Assembly (NCBI GenBank): GCA_900542395.1
Contig: UQNM01000060.1
Coordinates: 1 to 12,278, forward strand
From: an uncultured Eubacteriales bacterium
GTDB taxonomy: Bacteria > Bacillota > Clostridia > Christensenellales > Aristaeellaceae
Length of the DNA stretch: 12,278 bases
Reading direction: 5' to 3'
The notes beneath the pieces are model-generated. The model had not been told where the DNA came from. It made no database searches and saw only the letters and a program-made list of their open reading frames with translations. Each line of letters begins with the position of its first letter. The stretch's first letter is position 1. The translations under genes and the position numbers were made by a program. This document shows positions 1 to 5,971 of this stretch, one piece after another.

Positions 1-242
1 ACCGCAAAGCCCCTATATCCAATCGACGGCAAGGCCGTAGGCCTTGACCGGCGCCTCCAAACCTCCCTCCTCGAGGGAGGGGGACCGCCCGCAGGCGGTG
101 GAAGGAGTAAGCGCAGGCGGTGGAAGGAGTTTCCGACGGTGGAAGCCGTTCACCACATTCTCCCGAAAATCCAGCTCATATGCTTCATATGCTTCATATG
201 CATCATATGCCTCGTATGTCCAAGGCATATGATGTTTTCTTC
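1..242 (-). repeat. composite palindromic repeat, left copy (runs off the window edge)
   Basis: Read on the minus strand this block starts with GAAGAAAACATCATATGCCT (242-223), passes through a 9-bp array, several CTCCTTCCACCG motifs and a CCTCCCTC/GAGGGAGG inverted repeat, then a GCCGGTCAAGGCC hairpin and a segment ending in ATAGGGGCTTTGCGGT at position 1. The same blocks occur in the same order on the plus strand at 8000-8282. The core alone recurs at 466-577. Short open frames cross it but differ in frame between copies, so it looks noncoding. The left end lies outside the window. Confidence 0.8.
176..220 (+). repeat. 9-bp tandem array A (TCATATGCT type), 5 units
   Basis: Five consecutive 9-bp units are seen: TCATATGCT, TCATATGCT, TCATATGCA, TCATATGCC, TCGTATGTC. 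A further CATATG lies at 226-231. CATATG is itself palindromic. The array forms the inner part of the left composite repeat. Confidence 0.9.
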
Positions 243-330
243 AAAAAACCGTCAGGTGTCATTCCGGAGAATGTCGAGATAGTCGGCATGGTTTTTCACC
301 GAATCAACGTATTTTGAAATTATAACGCGC

Positions 331-366
331 TTGAAATTTCAGAAAAACGCCGTTTTGTGAAATTTC
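331..366. other. nested inverted repeat between repeat copies
   Basis: GAAATTTCA (333-341) pairs with TGAAATTTC (358-366), and inside it AAAACG (344-349) pairs with CGTTTT (351-356). The result is a long A/T-rich hairpin. It lies just beyond the intrinsic terminator at 372-408 and may be a second, weaker transcription stop. No gene is apparent in 243-404. Confidence 0.55.
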
Positions 367-371
367 CACTC

Positions 372-408
372 AAAAAGAGCCGGTCTTCTTTCAAGAAAAT
401 CGGCTCTT
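372..408 (-). terminator. intrinsic terminator, leftward transcription
   Basis: On the minus strand AAGAGCCG (408-401) pairs with CGGCTCTT (382-375), with an inner TCTT/AAGA pairing, followed by a run of T (TTTTTG). This is the form of a rho-independent terminator for transcription arriving from the AAA ATPase gene at 616-1809. It lies about 210 bp past that gene's stop codon, with a repeat copy in between. Confidence 0.7.
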
Positions 409-458
409 ATGCTTCATATGCTTCATATGCTTCTTGTGCCTCGTATGCCTACTGTGCA
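405..458 (+). repeat. 9-bp tandem array B, 6 units
   Basis: Units are TCTTATGCT, TCATATGCT, TCATATGCT, TCTTGTGCC, TCGTATGCC and TACTGTGCA. The first unit overlaps the stem of the adjacent terminator. Relative to the neighbouring core repeat (466-577) the array has the opposite orientation to the one in the left and right composite copies. Confidence 0.85.
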
Positions 459-465
459 GGGGGTT

Positions 466-577
466 CGCCGGTCAAGGCCTCCGGCCTTGCCGTCGATTGG
501 ATATAGGGGCTTTGCGGTCGCCCCTATGACCCTTCGCGCGCCCTCTCGAAGCCTCGTATACAACCCCGGGTGCGGGA
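466..577 (+). repeat. composite palindromic repeat, core-only copy
   Basis: This 112-bp stretch aligns without gaps to 8159-8270 with only a few mismatches. It carries the same hairpins: CAAGGCC/GGCCTTG, ATAGGGGC/GCCCCTAT and the CCCTTCGCGCGCCCTCTCGA segment. It lies between the terminator and the 3' end of the AAA ATPase gene, so transcripts of that gene may include it. Confidence 0.85.
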
Positions 578-615
578 CATACGAAAAAAATTCAGCGCAA
601 CATCCCTCTCCACCC

Positions 616-1809
616 TTACGGCGAATCAATCAGCCATTCCAGCGCGTTGATGCGGCGGATGCCCTCGTAATCGGCGGGCGGGTCGTCGTCGAGCGTCAAA
701 ATCAGTTTGGGGTACGAATCCCGGATTTTTTGCAGCGGCCTCAATTCGCGCGCGAGCGTATGTTCATCCCGCACGGACGCGGCAACCTGCACATAGAGCG
801 TTCCCGTCTGATTGACGGCAACAAAATCGACTTCCAGCTCGTCGAGCTTGCCGATATACACGTCATATTCGCGGCGGAGCAGTTCGAGATAGATCACGTT
901 TTCGAGGATATGGCCGGTATCCGCATAGCGCCCGCCAAGCAGATAATACCGCAGGCCGATGTCCACGGCATAATACTTTTCAAGCGTCTTGAGATGCTGC
1001 TTGCCGCGGATGTCGTAGCGCCGCGCCTGATAGACGATGTAGCTGTCCACAAACGCCGACAGATATTTTTCAACCGTGCGCACGTCGAGCTTCCGCCCGT
1101 CGGAGCCCATCGTATCCGAAATTTTCTTGGTGGAAATCGGGCTGCCCGTGCTGCTGTACACGAACCTCAGAACGCTTTCCAACATCATCGGATCGGCGTT
1201 TTTCAGTCTCCCCACGACATCCTTCAGCACGACCGTGTGATAGATGCCGCTCAGGTATTCCTCAATCGCCTTCCGGTCGCCGCCCAGCTCGGTCGCATAG
1301 GGAAAACTCGTCTCCAGATAGCGGCGGTATGTGGCGCTCAGGCCGTCCCGGCTGCCCGTGAACGCCGCATATTCCGAAAAGGAGAGCGGCAGCATGTCAA
1401 TGGTGACGTAGCGCCCGGAAAGATGCGTCGCCAACTCGCCGGACAGCATGTAGGCGTTCGAGCCGGTCAGGTAGAGATCCAGATTTTTGCGCAGAAAGAG
1501 GCTGTCGATCATCGGCGGAAAATCCCGGACATTCTGAATTTCATCCAGAAAGACATACGCCCGTTCGTTTCCCGCGCGCGACAAAATATAAGTGTGCAGC
1601 TTCATCGGGTCGCGCAGCTCGATGTTGGCGAAGTCCTCCAAATTGACGGCGATGATCTGCGAATCGGGAACGCCGTCAAGGCGAAGCTCCGCCTGAAACA
1701 GTTCCATCAGCGTCGATTTTCCGCAGCGCCGAATCCCCGTAATCACCTTGATCATCTGTTTGTCCTTCCAACGCCGGAGCGCTCGAAGGTATTGCGGTCG
1801 ATCAATCAT
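616..1809 (-). CDS. AAA ATPase with C-terminal DUF4143 domain
   Basis: This 397-residue protein belongs to the common bacterial AAA_14/DUF4143 ATPase family, whose cellular role is mostly unknown. The N-terminal part has a Walker A motif GIRRCGKST (residues 25-33), a Walker B VFLDEIQ (D89-E90) and a sensor-like LTGSNA near 114-119. The C-terminal part carries the DUF4143 pattern ENVIYLELLRREYDVYIGKL followed by EVDFV and VQVA. This resembles a PD-(D/E)XK nuclease fold, although members are not known to cut DNA. The ATG is preceded by AGGAGG at 6-bp spacing. Length is usual for the family. It lies in the same direction as the rep/par operon but follows a 128-bp gap with its own promoter, so it is probably a separate unit. 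Family assignment is firm; any link to replicon maintenance is inference. Confidence 0.9.
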   Translation of the reverse strand: MIDRPQYLRALRRWKDKQMIKVITGIRRCGKSTLMELFQAELRLDGVPDSQIIAVNLEDFANIELRDPMKLHTYILSRAGNERAYVFLDEIQNVRDFPPMIDSLFLRKNLDLYLTGSNAYMLSGELATHLSGRYVTIDMLPLSFSEYAAFTGSRDGLSATYRRYLETSFPYATELGGDRKAIEEYLSGIYHTVVLKDVVGRLKNADPMMLESVLRFVYSSTGSPISTKKISDTMGSDGRKLDVRTVEKYLSAFVDSYIVYQARRYDIRGKQHLKTLEKYYAVDIGLRYYLLGGRYADTGHILENVIYLELLRREYDVYIGKLDELEVDFVAVNQTGTLYVQVAASVRDEHTLARELRPLQKIRDSYPKLILTLDDDPPADYEGIRRINALEWLIDSP

Positions 1810-1867
1810 GCAAACCCTCCTCCCCTGCGCGCGCCGCGTCCGTCGGCTTCATCGCGCCTATCGAACC

Positions 1868-1896
1868 ATTTTATCCAAAAACATCCGCAATATCAA
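1868..1896 (-). promoter_or_regulatory. sigma-A-like promoter of the AAA ATPase gene, overlapped by an inverted repeat
   Basis: On the minus strand TTGATA (1896-1891) and TAAAAT (1873-1868) are separated by exactly 17 bp, about 60 bp before the start codon. An inverted repeat ATCCAAAAA (1908-1900 on the minus strand) with TTTTTGGAT (1881-1873) brackets the -35 element and the spacer. A repressor site is therefore possible. Confidence 0.7.
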
Positions 1897-1937
1897 GACT
1901 TTTTGGATTTCAATGTATATTTCTCCCGTTTTTCTTC

Positions 1938-2249
1938 TTATTCCCCCGCGTACCGTCTCTCCAGCTCCTGCCAGACGGCCGCAAAGAGCGCCGCGGCAAA
2001 TGGCTGATCCGGAAAGGCGGCGACCTTCTCCCCCATGGCCGCGGCGGCGCGCAGCCAAATCTCCTCGCGCGCCTCCCCCGCCGCCGCGCGGAGCCGGTCG
2101 TCCGTCTCCAAATGGAAATCCCACGCGGCGCGGTACATGGCCTCATAGCCCGAATCGAACGGCGTTTCGGCTTCGGGCACGGGTTCAAAGCCCTCCGGCA
2201 CGGCGGCCGTCGGCCTCAGCGCGTCCAGCCGGGAAAAATCAATCTTCAT
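1938..2249 (-). CDS. small acidic protein of unknown function, last gene of the par/rep operon
   Basis: The 103-residue product is not recognised. It is rich in Ala, Glu and Arg and looks helical in its second half (roughly residues 38-100, with a WDFHLETDD segment and alternating EARE and ERR clusters). There is no signal peptide or membrane segment. The ATG overlaps the end of the upstream initiator gene by 11 bp (ATGAAGATTGA), the same style of overlap as between parA and the RHH gene, so translation is probably coupled. Its frame is kept open by GC-rich codon use like that of its neighbours. Two other open frames cover part of the same stretch on this strand, but only this one has the coupled start. 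Other readings of its role (plasmid copy control, Rep cofactor) would be guesses. Confidence 0.6.
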   Translation of the reverse strand: MKIDFSRLDALRPTAAVPEGFEPVPEAETPFDSGYEAMYRAAWDFHLETDDRLRAAAGEAREEIWLRAAAAMGEKVAAFPDQPFAAALFAAVWQELERRYAGE

Positions 2250-3327
2250 CGTTCATTCGTCCCATCCGAAACCGGACATACAGCCCGATAAACGTCGCGT
2301 AATCGCCGATATCCACCTCGCTGTCGGAGAGCTTCGCCTTCTTCGCGCCGCAGTATTCCCAGCCGTCCAGCACGCCGGCGCGCACGCAGCTGTCCAGCGC
2401 GGTTTCCAGCGGCGTTTTGATGCGGTTCTCCCAGTGGCCGCGATCCGTCTTCTGCACCTCGTCGAAATCGGGGATGTCGCCGCACGCATCCAGCAGCGCC
2501 GAAACGGAAATGATGTCGGCGGTGCCGCGCTCGATGTTGCGGCGCACGGAGCTGTGATACGCCAGCTTGTAGCCGACGCGGTAGGCGCGCGGGCTGCGCT
2601 CGTCGATGCTCAGCAGCGCCTCGGGGTACTGCATCACATACGAGCAGAGCAGATACCGCGCGATGTCGTCGCTGAACTGAATGGAGATCATCCCGCGCTT
2701 GACGCCCTTGCGCTGGAGCAGGCGCACGTCCTGATAATCCGAGACGCGCCCCTTCTTTTCCGACCAGGAGAGCGACAGGCTGTAGAGCACGTCGAGCTGG
2801 TCGTTGATCTTTCCGCGCACGTCCTTCATCAGGTTTTTGATGCGCCGCTTTTCCTTTTCGGCCTCCTCCGGCGTGTCCGTCTCCCGCTCATCGACGGGAT
2901 AGCCCAGCAGCCGCGCGTAGGAGATCAGCGGAATCTGCACCTCCGTCTCAATCCGCGCGGATTCCTCCGGGCGGTAGTGGTTGTTCTGCGTCAGGTAGAG
3001 CGCCGCGGTGGAGAGCAGCTTCTGCGCGCCGACCGTCAGCCCGATTTTCAGCCCGTCGTAGCCCTCAAAAAACGCGCGGAAGCCCTCGTCCTCGATGACC
3101 GCGTCGCCGGTGATCGGGTTGATGGCCATGTTCCGCGTCGCCGTCATCGCCAGACGGCTGGTCGCCTCGCCCTGCACCATGGGATAATACGGGTCGTGGC
3201 GGCTGAGCAGATCGACGCTGTATACGACCGGCTCGATCGCCTCCGGCGGCTCGACAATCAGGCCGGAGATGGCGCTGCGGATGGATTCCAGGTTTTCCGG
3301 TTCAAAAACCTGTTTCTTTTTCGGCAT
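2239..3327 (-). CDS. probable plasmid-type replication initiator (two winged-helix-like domains)
   Basis: The product has 362 residues. The second half (about 212-325) has the pattern ISIQFSDDIARYLL, then SPRAYRVGYKLAYHSSVRR, then ISVSALLDACGDIPDF, then RIKTPLETALDSCVRAGVLD. This resembles the C-terminal winged helix of Firmicutes plasmid initiators (Rep_3-like layout). A first winged-helix-like region (about 95-185) ends in a charged helix. The start is fixed by AGGAGG five bases before the ATG, 10 bp after the previous stop. Its presence in one operon with parA, and an iteron origin in the same module, supports an initiator role that binds the iterons at 5530-5675. I recognise the fold pattern rather than a named family, so this could instead be a plasmid-borne regulator. 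The gene has no obvious truncation. Confidence 0.55.
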   Translation of the reverse strand: MPKKKQVFEPENLESIRSAISGLIVEPPEAIEPVVYSVDLLSRHDPYYPMVQGEATSRLAMTATRNMAINPITGDAVIEDEGFRAFFEGYDGLKIGLTVGAQKLLSTAALYLTQNNHYRPEESARIETEVQIPLISYARLLGYPVDERETDTPEEAEKEKRRIKNLMKDVRGKINDQLDVLYSLSLSWSEKKGRVSDYQDVRLLQRKGVKRGMISIQFSDDIARYLLCSYVMQYPEALLSIDERSPRAYRVGYKLAYHSSVRRNIERGTADIISVSALLDACGDIPDFDEVQKTDRGHWENRIKTPLETALDSCVRAGVLDGWEYCGAKKAKLSDSEVDIGDYATFIGLYVRFRMGRMNDED

Positions 3328-3337
3328 GTCGTCCTCC

Positions 3338-4060
3338 TCAGCGCAGCAGGCTGTCCAGCAGGCGGGTGTCGGCCATGGGGAACGTGTAGCCCCCTTCGAG
3401 CAGCGCGCGCGCGTCGTCCAGCCTGTCGCGCGTCACGGCGATCTCGGCCAGATCGAACAGCCCCGCGCGGTGGCCGGATAATTCGTCCAGCGTGAGCGCC
3501 TCCTCGTACATCACGAGCTCGTCGTCCGCGTCGATCACGTAGCCGAACGTGTCAATCTGGTAGGCGTCGCTGAGCAGGGTCATCAGCACGTTGAACGCCG
3601 CAATCGTCGAAAAGTTCTGGCGGAGGATGTCCACGCCCTCCTTGAGCTGCTCGTCGGACAGGGAGAGCGTCTCCGCCACGGCCTGCCGCCGGGCGCTCAG
3701 GCGCTCGTCCTTCAGCTCGGAGGCGGCGATGACCTGCTGCGCCATATCCACAAAGAGCCCGCGCCAGATGAGCTGCAGCACCTGCATGGCGTGGCTCTTG
3801 AGCTGCAGCGTCTCGCGGCGGCGGATCACCAGCCAGTTGGACAGGCGCAGATACAGCTCCATCTCCCGGGGCTTTTCGGCGGAAGCCTGCCGAATCCGCG
3901 CCTCCAGATCCGCGCCCGTAAAGAGCGCCGTCTTCTCCTCGTCCCCCAGGTACGCATAGCCGGTCATGGCGATCAGCCCCTGCCCGGTCTCCTGCACCGT
4001 CCAGCGCTTGCGCGCCGCCATCTTTCTGGGATCAAAATAATTCGTCTTCTTGAGATCCAT
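3338..4060 (-). CDS. unknown protein encoded between the partition pair and the initiator
   Basis: The 240-residue product is not recognised. It appears mostly helical, soluble and charged, with no signal peptide or membrane segment. The N-terminus is basic (MDLKKTNYFDPRKMAARKRW). The middle has RRRETLQLKSHAMQVLQLIW, and the C-terminal third is acidic (DADDELVMYEEALTLDEL). The ATG at 4060 is chosen because AAGGAG lies 6 bp upstream. A GTG at 4075 would overlap the RHH stop codon as GTGA and would add only five residues. Neighbours are the RHH partition gene (12 bp upstream) and the candidate initiator (10 bp downstream). Cotranscription with both is near certain and suggests a job in replicon maintenance, such as copy control or adapting Rep to the host, but nothing in the sequence shows a function. 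Confidence 0.7.
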   Translation of the reverse strand: MDLKKTNYFDPRKMAARKRWTVQETGQGLIAMTGYAYLGDEEKTALFTGADLEARIRQASAEKPREMELYLRLSNWLVIRRRETLQLKSHAMQVLQLIWRGLFVDMAQQVIAASELKDERLSARRQAVAETLSLSDEQLKEGVDILRQNFSTIAAFNVLMTLLSDAYQIDTFGYVIDADDELVMYEEALTLDELSGHRAGLFDLAEIAVTRDRLDDARALLEGGYTFPMADTRLLDSLLR

Positions 4061-4071
4061 GGCGCTCTCCT

Positions 4072-4566
4072 TCACGCATCCGGGCGCAGGGACTTCATCT
4101 GCCGATAGACGTCCGCGTGCTTCCGGCGGTCCGCCTCGATCAGCCGGTTGACGTAGGCCGTCGCGCCGCCGCTCTCCAGTTTGCCCATCGTGCGGATGTA
4201 GTCCATGTTCTCCTCGGAAAAGGCCATCGTCATGCGCAGCGCCTTTTTGCCCCGCTTGCCCTGCGTGTCGGCGGCACGGTAGGCGCCGTCCGCCTTCGGC
4301 GCGCGAACTTCATATGCTTCGTATGCTTCTTGTGCATCGCGTGTCTCAGGCATACGATGTTCCCGCTTATCTTCATGTGCTTCATATGCCTCTTGTGCGT
4401 CAGGCATACGAGGCGCTTCATATGCTTCCTGTGCTTCATGTGTCTCAGACACAGGATGTTCCCGCTTGCCTTCGTGTGCTTCATATGCTTCACGTGTCTG
4501 CTCCGCCGCCGTCACGCTGAACAGCCGCGCCACCGCGTCCGTCGCCCTGCCCTTTTTAATCGCCAT
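4072..4566 (-). CDS. RHH-type ParA partner (centromere-binding protein candidate) with a repeat-encoded acidic linker
   Basis: The product has 164 residues in three parts. Residues 1-24 (MAIKKGRATDAVARLFS and on) are basic and resemble the N-terminal tail by which ParB-type partners stimulate ParA. Residues about 25-88 are an acidic low-complexity linker of EAYEAHE, EAQEAYEA and KREH motifs encoded by the 9-bp array at 4310-4498. Residues about 108-150 fit a ribbon-helix-helix DNA-binding domain: beta strand KALRMTMAF, helix SEENMDYIRTMGKL, turn with GG, helix TAYVNRLIEADRRK. The ATG at 4566 has a GGAGG 9 bp upstream and overlaps the parA stop region by 11 bp. An upstream in-frame ATG at 4602 lies deeper in parA and is less likely. 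The pairing with an HTH-less ParA points to type Ib partition, where the RHH protein binds the centromere and represses the operon. The RHH call is from pattern only. Confidence 0.75.
   Translation of the reverse strand: MAIKKGRATDAVARLFSVTAAEQTREAYEAHEGKREHPVSETHEAQEAYEAPRMPDAQEAYEAHEDKREHRMPETRDAQEAYEAYEVRAPKADGAYRAADTQGKRGKKALRMTMAFSEENMDYIRTMGKLESGGATAYVNRLIEADRRKHADVYRQMKSLRPDA
4310..4498 (+). repeat. 9-bp array C inside the RHH gene, with a 99-bp higher-order duplication
   Basis: Twenty-one units at strict 9-bp spacing run through the coding sequence. They include TCATATGCT, TCGTATGCT, TCTTGTGCA, TCAGGCATA and the non-consensus pair CGATGTTCC-CGCTTATCT. An 11-unit block is duplicated: 4382 onward matches 4481 onward at 99 bp, and 4355-4372 matches 4454-4471. 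The period is a multiple of three, so unit gain or loss keeps the frame. Bases 4306-4329 are identical to 5367-5390 at the edge of the leader array. Confidence 0.9.
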
Positions 4567-5332
4567 GCTTCCCGCCCTCCTGCCTGAGATAGTCCGCGAC
4601 AAACGCCGCGTAGTCCGCCGTCACCGCCGCCTTGGGGTGCGAATCGAACAGGCTTTCCTGCATCACCTGCGCCTCGCGCACGGCCACCGCCTCGCGGATC
4701 ACCGTCGGATACAGATAGACGTTCAAATCCTTCGCCGTCTGCCCGATCACGTCGATCAATTCGCGCGTCAGGCTGGCGCGGTTGCCCCGCCGCGTAATCA
4801 GAATCCCCGCGACCGTCAAGCGCGGGTTGCAGTAGCGCCGCACGTTCTCCACCGTGTTAAAAAGCTGCTTGAGCCCTTGCAGCGAGAACACCTCAAGCCC
4901 CACCGGAATCACCATGTCGTCCGCCGCCGTCAGCGCGTTGAGCGTCAGCACGCCCAGCGCGGGCGGGCAGTCCACGATGATGTGGTCGTAGGACGCGGCA
5001 ACCGCGTCGCACAGCCCGCGCAGCAGGTATTCGCGCCCCACGCGGGTGAACTCCATATCCGCCGCGGACAGGTCGAGCGACGACGCGACCAGATCCACGC
5101 CCTGCCGCGTCGCCTGAATCACGTCTGAAGCCGCCGCGTCGCCCCGCAGCGCCTCGTACAGCCCGGCCAGCGTGTCGTCCGCCCGCATCGAAAAGGACAG
5201 ATTGCCCTGCGGGTCGCAGTCGATCGCCAGCACGCGCTTCCCCTGACGGGCGAGCCCCACCGCCAGCGCATGGGCCGTCGTCGTCTTCGCAACGCCGCCC
5301 TTTTGATTGATCAGTGCCGTTATCCGAGCCAT
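4556..5332 (-). CDS. parA: ParA/Soj-family partition ATPase
   Basis: The product has 258 residues, the normal length for a ParA without an N-terminal helix-turn-helix. The deviant Walker A motif is KGGVAKTTT (11-19). Walker A' is IDCDPQGN (about 38-45) and Walker B is HIIVDCPPALG. The C-terminal part has the usual VIREAVAVREAQ and SLFD segments. Such proteins dimerise on ATP, bind DNA nonspecifically and move a partner-bound plasmid or origin. The start MARITALINQKGG is set by family alignment and by GAGGGGGAGGG just upstream. The frame stays open for a further 390 bases upstream, through the leader array and the iterons, but that part is repeat sequence with no ribosome site. parA is the first gene of a leftward operon; the RHH gene follows with an 11-bp overlap. 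Confidence 0.95.
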   Translation of the reverse strand: MARITALINQKGGVAKTTTAHALAVGLARQGKRVLAIDCDPQGNLSFSMRADDTLAGLYEALRGDAAASDVIQATRQGVDLVASSLDLSAADMEFTRVGREYLLRGLCDAVAASYDHIIVDCPPALGVLTLNALTAADDMVIPVGLEVFSLQGLKQLFNTVENVRRYCNPRLTVAGILITRRGNRASLTRELIDVIGQTAKDLNVYLYPTVIREAVAVREAQVMQESLFDSHPKAAVTADYAAFVADYLRQEGGKHGD

Positions 5333-5370
5333 AGCGCCCTCCCCCTCGCGCGCGTTTTCCGCGCCAAACT

Positions 5371-5442
5371 TCATATGCTTCGTATGCTTCATGCGCTTCG
5401 TATGCCTGATATGCTTCATATACCTCATATTCTTCGCATGTC
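5371..5442 (+). repeat. 9-bp array D in the parA leader, 8 units (candidate parS/operator)
   Basis: Eight units at exact 9-bp spacing are seen: TCATATGCT, TCGTATGCT, TCATGCGCT, TCGTATGCC, TGATATGCT, TCATATACC, TCATATTCT, TCGCATGTC. The array starts within a base or two of the transcription start expected from the promoter at 5451-5479, and ends about 20 bp before the parA ribosome site. Iterated short sites in this position are typical of operators/centromeres of type Ib partition systems. That this one acts so is inference. Confidence 0.85.
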
Positions 5443-5450
5443 TCCCCGCC

Positions 5451-5479
5451 ATTATACCAAGCGCGCCGCCCAGCGTCAA
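5451..5479 (-). promoter_or_regulatory. strong sigma-A-like promoter of the parA-rep operon
   Basis: On the minus strand TTGACG (5479-5474) and a perfect TATAAT (5456-5451) are separated by 17 bp. Transcription should start near 5444, directly at the first unit of the 9-bp array. There is no other gene between this promoter and parA. Confidence 0.85.
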
Positions 5480-5529
5480 ATCCCCGCCCGAATCAGGCGC
5501 TTTTTCCCCGATTGACCCGTTTTGAAAAA

Positions 5530-5675
5530 GGGGGGTAGTTGTTCCCGCACGGAATCGAGCCGCCACATGGGCAAACCGGCATTTTCGCCCGCGAAGAATT
5601 TTTTGAAAAAGGGGGGTAGTTGTTCCCGCAAAAGGGGGGTAGTTGTTCCCGCAAAGGGGGGGTAGTTGTTCCCGC
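5530..5675 (+). repeat. iterons: four direct copies of a 19-bp repeat (candidate replication origin)
   Basis: GGGGGGTAGTTGTTCCCGC occurs at 5530-5548, 5611-5629, 5634-5652 and 5657-5675. The last three are spaced exactly 23 bp apart, about two helical turns, so they lie on one face of the DNA. The first two are each preceded by TTTTGAAAAA. An A7T8 stretch (5676-5690) follows. Direct repeats at this spacing next to an A/T block and beside rep/par genes are typical of iteron-controlled plasmid origins. The Rep that binds them is most likely the 362-residue protein at 2239-3327. Confidence 0.85.
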
Positions 5676-5750
5676 AAAAAAATTTTTTTTGCCTTACGCC
5701 ATCTAGGTTTTTTGGGGGTCATTTTTCTTAAAACGGTTAAAACGGTTAAA
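5676..5750 (+). other. A/T-rich block and double 9-bp repeat, possible DNA unwinding element
   Basis: A run of A then T (5676-5690) is followed by TTTTTTGGGGGTCATTTTTC and two direct copies of TTAAAACGG (5728-5745) ending in TTAAA. No sequence matching a full DnaA box (TTATCCACA) was found here. Position beside the iterons suggests the melting region of the origin. Confidence 0.45.
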
Positions 5751-5759
5751 GGCGCACAC

Positions 5760-5782
5760 GCTCACGCCTTTAGGGCGTGAGC
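5760..5782. other. 9-bp-stem hairpin
   Basis: GCTCACGCC (5760-5768) pairs perfectly with GGCGTGAGC (5774-5782) around a TTTAG loop, followed by CTATGCTAAAATAAAAA. It could be an origin hairpin or a transcription stop between the divergent units. The sequence alone does not decide. Confidence 0.6.
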
Positions 5783-5832
5783 CTATGCTAAAATAAAAAG
5801 GCCGCGGCGGAGCGCGGGGAGACGGGGGGACG

Positions 5833-5876
5833 TTGGGGCGTTGCCCCAAACCCCACAAGGGAACTGAGTTCCCTTG
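5833..5876. other. two adjacent stem-loops in the primase-helicase upstream region
   Basis: TTGGGGC/GCCCCAA (5833-5839 with 5843-5849) and CAAGGGAAC/GTTCCCTTG (5856-5864 with 5868-5876) each have a 3-base loop. Two more stem-loops follow downstream: CTGGGGAC/GTCCCCAG (5979-5996) and TTGGGC/GCCCAA (6003-6018). Confidence 0.7.
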
Positions 5877-5884
5877 ACCTTCCG

Positions 5885-5971
5885 CTTCGCTTCGCGGCGG
5901 ATTGAACAGACTTTGCGTACAGTGCGCATGCGCACTGTATGTTCACTCACTTAAAACTGCGCGAAGCGAAG
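5885..5971. promoter_or_regulatory. perfect 22-bp palindrome inside 12-bp inverted arms; possible operator and weak promoter of the primase-helicase gene
   Basis: The palindrome at 5918-5939 (half-site TACAGTGCGCA) is perfect over 11+11 bases. It is flanked by CTTCGCTTCGCG (5885-5896) and its exact inverse CGCGAAGCGAAG (5960-5971). A weak promoter-like pair, TTGCGT (5913-5918) and TGTATG (5936-5941) with 17-bp spacing, would place the palindrome in the spacer, as in repressor operators. The -10 match is poor, so the promoter part is uncertain; the palindromes are certain. Confidence 0.5.

Noticed and set aside
13..228. Small peptide gene in the left repeat, resembling the one at 8014-8199 (both end in GLAVDWI)
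   Set aside because: The two share only the repeat-derived ends; the frame shifts between copies in the middle, so the likeness is due to the DNA repeat.
409..2007. Long plus-strand open frame opposite the AAA ATPase gene
   Set aside because: It runs antisense to a clear AAA/DUF4143 gene, crosses repeats and the terminator, and its product has no recognisable motif; high GC keeps opposite frames open.
4310..4498. CRISPR or minisatellite without coding role
   Set aside because: The units keep the reading frame of the RHH gene and encode its linker between two protein-like ends.
5530..5675. CRISPR array
   Set aside because: Repeats are 19 bp with 4-bp gaps and no spacers; direct iterons fit better, and no cas gene is present.
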